From: Bradyrhizobium embrapense
GTDB lineage: Bacteria; Pseudomonadota; Alphaproteobacteria; Rhizobiales; Xanthobacteraceae
Length of the DNA: 64,000 nt
NCBI RefSeq assembly: GCF_001189235.2
Contig: NZ_LFIP02000002.1
Coordinates: forward strand, 434,411 to 498,410
Direction of reading: 5' to 3'
Part shown: positions 18,071 through 24,750 of the stretch, piece by piece
How the letters are laid out: the number at the start of each line of letters is the position of its first letter
How positions within the stretch are numbered: position 1 is the stretch's first letter
Made by a program: the position numbers and the translations under genes
The notes under the pieces: generated by a model
What the model was told of the DNA's origin: nothing
Database searches by the model: none
The model's input: only the letters and a program-made list of their open reading frames with translations

Positions 18071-18107
18071 AAGCCGGCCCTGATTGGATCAGGGCCGGCT
18101 TTTTCTT
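18071..18107. terminator. Rho-independent terminator, usable from both sides
   Basis: AAGCCGGCCCTGAT and ATCAGGGCCGGCTT pair perfectly over 14 bases around a TGG loop and run into TTTTTCTTT. On the opposite strand the stem is preceded by AAAGAAAAAG and followed by a short GTTCTT, so it may also help end the leftward flippase gene at 18155. It separates convergent bdhA and the flippase. Confidence 0.9.
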
Positions 18108-18154
18108 TCGACCTGATGATCGCCGCGGGCGGTCAGGCATCCGGCCCGGCAATG

Positions 18155-19546
18155 CTACGGCGCCGACCGCCGTTTCCCGAACGCCAGCACGTGCAGCCCG
18201 AGCCGCGAGCGCACCACGACGAACAGCAGGATGGTCTCGAAGGTCAGCGACAGCGAGGTCGAGGCGGCTGCGCCCATGCCGCCATAGCGTGGCACCAGCG
18301 CGATGCAGAGCCCGACATTCATGAAAAACGACACCGCATAGGCGGTGGCGCAGATGCTCTGATGGCCGAGCATGTTCAGCAGCCGCTCCACCGGCCCGAT
18401 CGCCGAGCGCACCACGAGTCCGATCGCGGCAACGAACATGATACCGTAGCCGTCGACGAATTTCGGGCCGAACAGCCACAGCAGCGGCTTGCCGAATGCG
18501 AGCAGGGCGATGGTCGCGAGCAGCGAGGGCCAGAACGTCCAGCTGATGGCGTGTGCGACATAGGCCGACAGCCGCTCCTTGTCGCCGAGCGCGTTGTATT
18601 CGGCGAACCGATGCGCCGTCGTCGCCGACATCGCGTAGTGCACGAACGACACCAGCGCCAGCGTCTTCACCACGGCGAAATAGATGCCGACCTCCTCGGA
18701 GGAGCGGAATTGCTGCAACATCAGCACGTCGGTGTAGCCAAGCAAGAGATAGAAGCTCTCGACCAGCATGATCGGCAGCGAGATCGCGAACCAGCCCCTG
18801 AGGTCGTAGGTCTTCTCGCCCGCGCCGAGATGGGCCTTGAGGCGGCGGTTCAGCACGATCATCTGGCCGATCGCCGCGATGTACACGGCTGCGGCACTCG
18901 CGATCATCGCAGCCGTCGCCCCGAGATTGAGGCCGAGCGCCAGCGCGCCGGCGGTGAGCGCGATGATCAGCCCCTGCCGCACGATGAACTGCGGCATCAG
19001 GCCGAGCTGCATCCAGTCATGCGCGCGCGAGATGCCGTCCTGGGTATTGGCGACCACGAAGGGCGGCAATGTCAGGCAGCCGATATAGAGCGGCACGACC
19101 GCGTTGGGATCGATCCAGGGCGAGGCGAAATGGATCACGCCGGCGAGCAGCAACGCCACCGTGCTGGAGGCGGCAAGCACCACCCAGCGGCCGCCGGAGA
19201 GGAAGCCGCGCAGCGCGGCGAGGTCGCCGCGCGCACGATATTCCGGAATGATCTTCTGGGAGGACGGCGCGATGCCGAAGTCCATCGTGCTGCCGAGCAG
19301 CAATACCCAGGTCCAGACATAGACATAGATGCCGTAGTCCGAGCCGCTCATCCAGCGCGCCAGCAGGATCTGCGCGAGATAGGCGATGGCGGCGCTGACG
19401 ACGCGGATGACGAAGATCATGCCGGCGAGGCGCTTGGTGACCGACGCCTCCTTCGTGCCGCCGAGCAGGCGCGCGGCAAGGTCGCGCAAGCGTGCGGCCG
19501 GCCCCGATGGCGCAGAGGTTGCGGGTTGTGTTTCCATCACAGCCAA
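18155..19546 (-). CDS. Polysaccharide/oligosaccharide flippase family membrane protein
   Basis: A 463-residue integral membrane protein with about 12-14 hydrophobic segments and no soluble domain. The first segment (KRLAGMIFVIRVVSAAIAYLAQILLARWMSG, read in two parts) and the QKIIPEYRARGD loop are typical of the Wzx/MATE-like polysaccharide export family, which flips lipid-linked glycans across the inner membrane. The start is TTG at 19546, with AGGAA nine bases upstream; an ATG at 19537 is the alternative. No glycosyltransferase gene is adjacent, so the glycan is unknown. Confidence 0.8.
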   Translation of the reverse strand: MAVMETQPATSAPSGPAARLRDLAARLLGGTKEASVTKRLAGMIFVIRVVSAAIAYLAQILLARWMSGSDYGIYVYVWTWVLLLGSTMDFGIAPSSQKIIPEYRARGDLAALRGFLSGGRWVVLAASSTVALLLAGVIHFASPWIDPNAVVPLYIGCLTLPPFVVANTQDGISRAHDWMQLGLMPQFIVRQGLIIALTAGALALGLNLGATAAMIASAAAVYIAAIGQMIVLNRRLKAHLGAGEKTYDLRGWFAISLPIMLVESFYLLLGYTDVLMLQQFRSSEEVGIYFAVVKTLALVSFVHYAMSATTAHRFAEYNALGDKERLSAYVAHAISWTFWPSLLATIALLAFGKPLLWLFGPKFVDGYGIMFVAAIGLVVRSAIGPVERLLNMLGHQSICATAYAVSFFMNVGLCIALVPRYGGMGAAASTSLSLTFETILLFVVVRSRLGLHVLAFGKRRSAP

Positions 19547-19634
19547 GGCGGAAAATTCCTAAAGCGCCGCAAGGCGGCAATGGCCCCGATCTATCAACGA
19601 AACGTTAAGATTGGGTTGGGTGACGGATGTTCCC

Positions 19635-19762
19635 TTCGTCCTGGCGAAAGCCTGGGCCGCCCATAACCACAAAAGTCAGTTTGGGAGCACGCTGTGTCCC
19701 TAGCCAGCCTGCCTCAAATAGCCGCCGCGGAGTATGGGTCCTGGCTTTTCGCCAGCACGACG
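19635..19762. repeat. Large imperfect palindrome, TTCGTCCTGGCGAAAGCC type
   Basis: The left arm TTCGTCCTGGCGAAAGCC with CCCATA is mirrored by TATGGGTCCTGGC, TTTTCGCCAG and CACGACG on the right. The centre (about 60 bp) is not self-complementary. It fills most of the 232-bp gap between the divergent-end flippase start and the DsbD-N-like gene. A non-coding palindromic repeat is the likely nature. Confidence 0.5.
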
Positions 19763-19778
19763 ATCGGAGAGGCCAGCG

Positions 19779-20615
19779 TCAGTTCAAATTGATGTTGAAT
19801 TCGTAGCTTTTGTCGCCGCCGACCAACGTCAGTTTCAGCGCGGCGCCGTCCGCTTTGGCGCCCGGCGGCAGGCCGTCGAGCTCGAACGAGAAGCGCTTCA
19901 CACCCGGCGGCGCGTGCTCGACGAGCTTCGGCACGGGCAGCGCCCAGTCGGGCGTCGGTCCCTCGACGAACAGGCTGAGGTCTTTCGACTCGGGCGCGGT
20001 GACATCGACCAGCACGTTGTTGCCGTCGCGCTTGACGTCGCGGATCGTGAACGGGATGGGATCACCGATATTGGCAGGCTTCGGCACCGCGTTGAGCGCT
20101 TCGGACAGCGCTGCGTCCTCGGTCGAGGCGACGCTAGCGAATGCGAGCTCGGCCTTCGCCTCCACCGGCACGCACAGCTTCTCGCACACCGCGTAGTTGA
20201 TGTCGGCGCGCAGCACCAGCGGTTTGTCGGGATTCTTGGCGACGATGCGCAGCGGCAGCACCACCTGATGCTTGTAGCCGAGCGAGGTGCCGCCGGCGCC
20301 GTCGTCGAACTGGCGCGGTGCCGGCCACATCACCGTGACCGCATCGACATTGTCCGACTTGGAGAAATCGAATCGTGGCGGCACACCGGAATCGCCCGGC
20401 GTGCGCCAGTAGGTTTTCCAGCCGTCCTGCAACTGGAAGGCGATGCCGCCGAGCAGCACCGCGCCGCTGCGCGATCCCGCCAGCAGCCTGACCGCCGAAT
20501 GCGTGTCCTGCTGCCACGGCGAGGCGTCGTCGGCGCGGGCCTCCGCTGCCACGGATGCGACGGAAAACATGGCGGCAACGGCAAATGCGGCACGCACGGG
20601 AACTGTGACGGTCAT
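19779..20615 (-). CDS. Protein-disulfide reductase DsbD N-terminal-like domain protein, secreted
   Basis: A 278-residue protein with a signal peptide (MTVTVPVRAAFAVAAMFSVASVAAEARA). The body matches the DsbD/CcdA alpha-domain family: GIAFQLQDGWKTYWRTPGDSG near the start and INYAVCEKLCVPVEA with the CxxxC pair. DsbD itself also has eight membrane segments and a thioredoxin domain; here only the periplasmic immunoglobulin-like domain exists. It could bind a redox partner or receive electrons from a separate CcdA. No thioredoxin or CcdA gene is in the window. The function is inferred from the domain only. Confidence 0.8.
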   Translation of the reverse strand: MTVTVPVRAAFAVAAMFSVASVAAEARADDASPWQQDTHSAVRLLAGSRSGAVLLGGIAFQLQDGWKTYWRTPGDSGVPPRFDFSKSDNVDAVTVMWPAPRQFDDGAGGTSLGYKHQVVLPLRIVAKNPDKPLVLRADINYAVCEKLCVPVEAKAELAFASVASTEDAALSEALNAVPKPANIGDPIPFTIRDVKRDGNNVLVDVTAPESKDLSLFVEGPTPDWALPVPKLVEHAPPGVKRFSFELDGLPPGAKADGAALKLTLVGGDKSYEFNINLN

Positions 20616-20751
20616 GAGACGTCTTTACCTGCAACTTTCGTTGCAAACCATTGAATTGCTTGTGATGCATCGCCGCACTGCGGCCGAAGGTTGATTGACA
20701 GAACGGCGACCCAATATCAGGATGCCAAATCAGCAGGAAAGGCCTTTGTGG

Positions 20752-21411
20752 ATGCGCCCTGAAGGCAAAACAGGCAAGTCTCGCAAGACCGCCGCCGGCG
20801 GAAGCCCGGCCGTCGGTCCCCATGCCACCGAAGATGGCTATCTCGATGGCCAGATGCTGATCGCGATGCCTGTCATGAACGACCCGCGCTTCGAACGCTC
20901 CGTGATCTACATGTGCGCGCATTCCTCCGAGGGGGCGATGGGCATCATCGTCAACCGCCCGGCCGGCAGCATCGATTTCCCCGGCCTGCTGGTGCAACTC
21001 GACATCATCCAGAAGTCGGACCAGATCCAGCTGCCGGAAAACGCCGAGATGATGAAGGTGATGAAGGGCGGCCCGGTCGACACCGGCCGCGGCTTCGTGC
21101 TGCATTCCAGCGACTTCTACATTCAGGATGCGACGCTGAACATCGACGACGGCATCTCGCTCACCGCGACCGTCGATATTTTGAAGGCGATCGCCAAGGG
21201 CGCCGGTCCCAAGCACGCGATCCTCGCGCTGGGCTATGCCGGCTGGGCGCCGGGCCAGCTCGAGAACGAGATCCAGCACAATGGCTGGCTGCATTGCGAT
21301 GCCGACCCGGAACTGATTTTCGGCGCCGATGTCGACGAGAAATACGCGCGCGCCCTGCGCAAGATCGGCATCGAGGCCGGTATGCTGTCCAACGACGCCG
21401 GCCACGCGTAG
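20752..21411 (+). CDS. YqgE/AlgH family protein (UPF0301)
   Basis: A 219-residue cytosolic protein. [57 protein letters not shown] and [16 protein letters not shown] are classical YqgE/AlgH motifs. I place the start at ATG 20752 because AGGAAAGG lies nine bases upstream; an ATG at 20722 would add ten residues without a good binding site. The family's biochemical role is not settled; AlgH is linked to alginate regulation in Pseudomonas. It is divergent from the DsbD-N-like gene, and the pair is frequently neighbouring in this group as far as I recall. Confidence 0.92.
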   Translation: MRPEGKTGKSRKTAAGGSPAVGPHATEDGYLDGQMLIAMPVMNDPRFERSVIYMCAHSSEGAMGIIVNRPAGSIDFPGLLVQLDIIQKSDQIQLPENAEMMKVMKGGPVDTGRGFVLHSSDFYIQDATLNIDDGISLTATVDILKAIAKGAGPKHAILALGYAGWAPGQLENEIQHNGWLHCDADPELIFGADVDEKYARALRKIGIEAGMLSNDAGHA

Positions 21412-21434
21412 CGCGCGACGCTGTCTTCCCAAAC

Positions 21435-21471
21435 GTCGTCCCTGCTTTCGCAAGGCCTTCGCCGGGACGAC
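21435..21471. repeat. GTCGTCCC...GGGACGAC hairpin repeat (copy 1)
   Basis: GTCGTCCC and GGGACGAC form the outer stem around a partly paired centre (CTTTCGCAAGGCCTTCGCC). It stands between the convergent ends of the yqgE-like and TfdA-like genes and a related hairpin occurs at 31127-31169. It may serve as a bidirectional transcription barrier; there is no clean T-tract. Confidence 0.5.
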
Positions 21472-21490
21472 AGCTATTATTGTGTCCGCG

Positions 21491-22378
21491 CTACTCCGCC
21501 GCTTCCTGAGCCACGGTCGGCTGGGTGCCGGCGACCGTGGCGCGGCGCATGTCGCGGGGCTGCGACTGGTCGTAGCGGCGGACGCGGTGCACGGTCTGGC
21601 GATTGTCCCACATCACGAGGTCATGCACCGTCCATTTGTGCACATAGACGAACTCCGGCTGCGTGGCATGCTCGGTGAGATCGCGCAGTAAGAGCCGCGC
21701 CTCCGGCATGCTCATCCCCCTGATGGCGCCGGCATGCGAGGACAGGTACAGCGACTTGCGGCCGTGCGCCGGATGGGTGCGCACCAGGCGCTGCAGCACC
21801 GGCTTGAACATCTCCTTCTCCTCGTCGGTGTAGTCGAGGAAGCCGAGCGAGCCGCGCGAATACATCAACGAGTGCTCGCAGATCATGTCCTCGATCTCGG
21901 CCTTGGTCTCGTCGTCGAGCGCGTCATAAGCGGCGCGCATGTCGGCGAACTCGGTGTTGCCGCCTTTCGGGTTGACCACGCGTGCCGACAGCAGCGAGAA
22001 TTTCGCCGGGATCGGCCGGAACGAGCTGTCGGAGTGCCACAGGCAGTTGCCGAGATTGAACAGGTGGGTGCGATGATCCTTCGGCAGCGGCTTGCCGTCC
22101 TTGCCGAGATTGGAGACATCGTTGAGCCCGGAGGAGAGGCGGTAGTCCTCCTTCTTGGTCACCGTGCCGCCGCGCGCGTTCTCGCGCTCGCCGAAGTTCA
22201 GCGCGAACGCCATCTGCTGCTCGTCAGTGATGTCCTGGCCGTGGAAGACGAGCACGGCGTATTTGTCCATGCCGGCCTCGATGTCGATGGCTTCCTGCTT
22301 CGTCAGCGGCTTCCGCAGATCGACGCCGGAGACCTCGCCGACGAAGTGCTTGTGAAGCTGCCGGATCAGGACCGTCAT
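21491..22378 (-). CDS. TauD/TfdA family dioxygenase (TfdA-alpha-like)
   Basis: A 295-residue Fe(II)/2-oxoglutarate dioxygenase. LWHSDSSF provides the HxD iron ligands and VHRVRRYD the distal His and the 2-oxoglutarate arginine. ISNLG-type DVSNLGKDGKPL, NTEFADMRAAYDAL, GRKSLYLSSHAGAI and the HATQPEFVYVHKW stretch, then DLVMWDNRQTVHR, resemble the 2,4-dichlorophenoxyacetate dioxygenase TfdA, especially the TfdA-alpha branch of Bradyrhizobium. The ATG at 22378 has GGGGAGA upstream. A dehydrogenase gene ends 101 bp before it on the same strand. Family is sure; the substrate (phenoxyacetate, cinnamate-type acid or other) is inference. Confidence 0.88.
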   Translation of the reverse strand: MTVLIRQLHKHFVGEVSGVDLRKPLTKQEAIDIEAGMDKYAVLVFHGQDITDEQQMAFALNFGERENARGGTVTKKEDYRLSSGLNDVSNLGKDGKPLPKDHRTHLFNLGNCLWHSDSSFRPIPAKFSLLSARVVNPKGGNTEFADMRAAYDALDDETKAEIEDMICEHSLMYSRGSLGFLDYTDEEKEMFKPVLQRLVRTHPAHGRKSLYLSSHAGAIRGMSMPEARLLLRDLTEHATQPEFVYVHKWTVHDLVMWDNRQTVHRVRRYDQSQPRDMRRATVAGTQPTVAQEAAE

Positions 22379-22479
22379 TGGCGTATCTCCCCGTATCTCG
22401 CGGGCGGTTGTCCCGCTTCGTTTGACGCGAAGGCTACTCCGGAGACGCAGCCTGTCAACGCTTCGAGGCCGGACGCGGG

Positions 22480-23259
22480 TCAGGCATTCCGCGCCATCAA
22501 CCCGCCGTCGACGGGAATCACGGCGCCGGTCAGGAACGATGCGGCGGGCAGGCACAGGCTCAGCGTCATGTGCGCGATCTCTTCGGGATCACCATAGCGG
22601 CCGAGCGCGGTACGGCGCTTGGCGTAGATCGTCTTGTGCTCCTCGGAGATGCGGTCGGTGATCCCTGTGCGGATCGGGCCCGGGCAGATGCAGTTCACGG
22701 TAATGCCTTCGCGCCCCAGTTCCACCGCGAGCGAGCGGGTCAGGCTGGTGACGCCGCCTTTTGCCGCGGAGTAGGGGCTGTGCAGGCCTGTTGCACCCAG
22801 AGCTTCCGTGGAGGCGATGTTGACGATGCGCGGCGAGCGCGACTTGCGCAGGTATGGCAGTGCAGCGCGGATGATGCGCGGATGCGCCGTCAGCATGACG
22901 GCGATGCCCCTGGCCCAGGCGTCCTCGTAACCAGGATCGTCGATCGCCACGCGCACCGAGATGCCGGCATTGTTGACGATGATGTCGAGCCCGCCGAAAT
23001 GCGCGGCGACATCGTTGACGACACGGGTGATGGCGTCGCGATCGCTGACGTCGAGCGTCCAGGCCTTTGCCGAGCCGCCGTTTGCGGAAATCTCCTTGGC
23101 CACCGCCTGCGTGCCGTCTTCGGTCAGGTCGGTGACCGCGACATTGGCGCCCTCATCGGCGAACACGCGCGCGGTGGCGCGGCCCATGCCGCTGGCTGCT
23201 CCCGTGACGAGAACGGTGAGGCCCTTCACCGAACGGCTCAGCTGCTTGAATTCGGACAT
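22480..23259 (-). CDS. SDR family NAD(P)-dependent oxidoreductase
   Basis: A 259-residue classical short-chain dehydrogenase. VTGAASGMGRATARVF is the cofactor motif, NNAGIS follows, and SPYSAAKGG is the active-site Tyr/Lys. The C-terminal ASFLTGAVIPVDGG is standard. FabG-like sequence gives no substrate. AGGGAGGTCCATA precedes the ATG. It is upstream of, and on the same strand as, the TfdA-like dioxygenase, and divergent from another dehydrogenase at 23440; the three may act on one aromatic or aliphatic substrate class. Confidence 0.87.
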   Translation of the reverse strand: MSEFKQLSRSVKGLTVLVTGAASGMGRATARVFADEGANVAVTDLTEDGTQAVAKEISANGGSAKAWTLDVSDRDAITRVVNDVAAHFGGLDIIVNNAGISVRVAIDDPGYEDAWARGIAVMLTAHPRIIRAALPYLRKSRSPRIVNIASTEALGATGLHSPYSAAKGGVTSLTRSLAVELGREGITVNCICPGPIRTGITDRISEEHKTIYAKRRTALGRYGDPEEIAHMTLSLCLPAASFLTGAVIPVDGGLMARNA

Positions 23260-23349
23260 TATGGACCTCCCTTATTGTTTTTTGCGTGTTGCGAGACCGA
23301 CGACGCTGGCACCGATCGAGAGAGACGTCAAACCGCTGATCCGTATCCA

Positions 23350-23398
23350 GCACGCGTGCAGCGCGTCAACACAAGTTCTGCGTTGGCTTTTCGAAAAG
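23350..23398. promoter_or_regulatory. Two perfect palindromes between divergent SDR genes
   Basis: GCACGCGTGC at 23350-23359 and CTTTTCGAAAAG at 23387-23398 are perfect palindromes in the 180-bp gap between the two divergent dehydrogenase genes. The second lies 41-53 bases before the rightward ATG. They could be operators for an unlinked regulator; no regulator gene is adjacent. Confidence 0.35.
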
Positions 23399-23439
23399 GA
23401 TCATGCTCAATCAAGAAAACAGCACGAGAGAGGAACGCG

Positions 23440-24174
23440 ATGAACGAACTCGATTTCGGCGGCAAGCAGGTCCTGGTGGTCGGCGGCTCCAGCGGCATCG
23501 GCAACGGCATCGCGCAGGCCTTCCGCGCCAAGGGCGCGCACGTTGCCGTGTACGGCACCCGCGCGCAGGCGAGCGACTATTCCTCCGCGGAGGGCTCGCA
23601 TCTCGACGGCCTTGCCTATGCGCAGCTCGATGTCTCTGATCCGCAGGCGATCGAGAACCTCACGCCGTCGTTCGATCGGCTCGACGTGCTGGTGCTGGCG
23701 CAGGGCGCGGTGATTTACCGCCGCGGGGAATTCCAGATGGAAGGCTTCCGCAGGGTGATCGAAGTCAATCTGATGAGCCTGATGGCCTGCGCCACGAAAT
23801 TCCACCCGATGCTGAGCGCAGCCAGGGGATCGCTGATCATCGTCAGCTCAACCGCAGCCTATCATTCCACGATGGGCAATCCGGCCTACAACGCTTCGAA
23901 GACCGGCGCGGTCGGCTTGACCCGCACGCTTGGCGAAGCCTGGGCCGAGAGCGGCATCCGCGTCAACGGCATCGCGCCAGGCCTTGTCGACACCAAGATG
24001 ACCAAAGCGACGACGGCGAATCCAAAGCGGCTGGAAGGCGCGCTCGAGCGCATTCCGCTGAAGCGTCTCGGCACGCCCGCCGACATGGCCGGCGCCGCGC
24101 TCTTCCTGGCCTCGCCGCTCGCGTCCTACGTCGTCGGACAAACCATCATCGTCGATGGCGGGTTGATCCTTTAG
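23440..24174 (+). CDS. SDR family NAD(P)-dependent oxidoreductase
   Basis: A 244-residue short-chain dehydrogenase with VVGGSSGIGNGIAQAF as glycine motif, an atypical NNAG region (LAQGAVIYRRGEF), PAYNASKTGAVG as the Tyr/Lys site, and the end VVGQTIIVDGG. The frame stays open far upstream through the neighbouring gene's opposite strand, but ATG 23440 with GAGAGGAA a few bases before it is clearly the start. Divergent from the other dehydrogenase of this locus. The replacement of the usual NNAG by LAQG is a small oddity. Substrate unknown. Confidence 0.87.
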   Translation: MNELDFGGKQVLVVGGSSGIGNGIAQAFRAKGAHVAVYGTRAQASDYSSAEGSHLDGLAYAQLDVSDPQAIENLTPSFDRLDVLVLAQGAVIYRRGEFQMEGFRRVIEVNLMSLMACATKFHPMLSAARGSLIIVSSTAAYHSTMGNPAYNASKTGAVGLTRTLGEAWAESGIRVNGIAPGLVDTKMTKATTANPKRLEGALERIPLKRLGTPADMAGAALFLASPLASYVVGQTIIVDGGLIL

Positions 24175-24199
24175 GAACCCGCGCGAGGTTCCGCGGTTG

Positions 24200-24222
24200 G
24201 CTCCCTGACAGTTTCAGGGAGC
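24200..24222 (+). promoter_or_regulatory. Hairpin enclosing the CsbD-like gene's ribosome binding site
   Basis: GCTCCCTGA (24200-24208) pairs perfectly with TCAGGGAGC (24214-24222) across a CAGTT loop. The right arm contains AGGGAG, the ribosome binding site, five bases before the ATG at 24227. When folded, translation should be blocked. There is no T-tract, so it is not a terminator for the upstream gene. Confidence 0.55.
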
Positions 24223-24226
24223 AGTC

Positions 24227-24604
24227 ATGATGGACAAGGATCGGATTTTCGGAACGGCAAAGGAATTTGCAGGCAAGGCCGAAGGCGCCGTCGGCGATGC
24301 GGCCGGCGATGCACAGACGCAAGCCTCGGGCCGCGCGCGCGAGGCCGCGGGCGCCGTCCAGGATCTCTACGGCCAGGCCAAGGATGCCGCGCGCGACGCA
24401 GCCGACACCGCGGTCAACTATGCCAAGGATGCTTATGAACATCGCGGCGAGACCGTTCGCAGCGGACAGAAGGCAATGGCGCAAACGGTGCAAGAAAATC
24501 CGCTCGGATCGCTCTTGATCGCCGGTGGCATCGGCTTTGCGCTGGCGCTGTTGATGACGCGCCAGCCGCGCCGCGCGCCGTCACGCTGGCGGTACTACGG
24601 GTGA
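24227..24604 (+). CDS. CsbD-like/ElaB-like stress protein with C-terminal membrane anchor
   Basis: A 125-residue protein in two parts. Residues 1-80 are hydrophilic and Ala/Gly/Asp-rich with CsbD-like MDKDRIFGTAKEFAGKAEGAVGDAAGD and heptad-like AKDAARDAADTAVNYAKDAY. Residues about 92-110 (NPLGSLLIAGGIGFALALL) form one membrane segment followed by the basic end RQPRRAPSRWRYYG, as in the DUF883/ElaB family of ribosome- or membrane-associated stress proteins. Either of two adjacent ATGs may be the start. The hairpin at 24200-24222 covers its ribosome binding site, suggesting conditional translation. Confidence 0.82.
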   Translation: MMDKDRIFGTAKEFAGKAEGAVGDAAGDAQTQASGRAREAAGAVQDLYGQAKDAARDAADTAVNYAKDAYEHRGETVRSGQKAMAQTVQENPLGSLLIAGGIGFALALLMTRQPRRAPSRWRYYG

Positions 24605-24615
24605 GTCTCACCAAC

Positions 24616-24701
24616 CGTCATTGCGAGCGTAGCGAAGCAATCCATCGACCCGCACGCGTGGATGGGTGGATTGCTTCGTCGCTTTGCTCCTCGCAATGAC
24701 G
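24616..24701. repeat. CGTCATTGCGAGC palindromic repeat (copy 1 of 4)
   Basis: An 86-bp imperfect palindrome: CGTCATTGCGAGCGTAGCG, then AAGCAATCCATC, mirrored by GGATTGCTTCGTCGC, then GCTCCTCGCAATGACG. Near-identical ends occur at 34902-34986, 42793-42876 and 63231-63318, each in an intergenic gap. The centre varies between copies. Typical of repeats in Bradyrhizobium and relatives. Confidence 0.9.
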
Positions 24702-24750
24702 TGGATGGATCCTGCGGGCTTCGTCGTTCGGCGGAGCTTGGCAGAAATCC

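Noticed and set aside
22570..23439. An in-frame upstream extension of the rightward SDR gene
   Set aside because: It runs antisense through the other dehydrogenase; the ATG at 23440 has a good ribosome binding site and the cofactor motif starts right after it.
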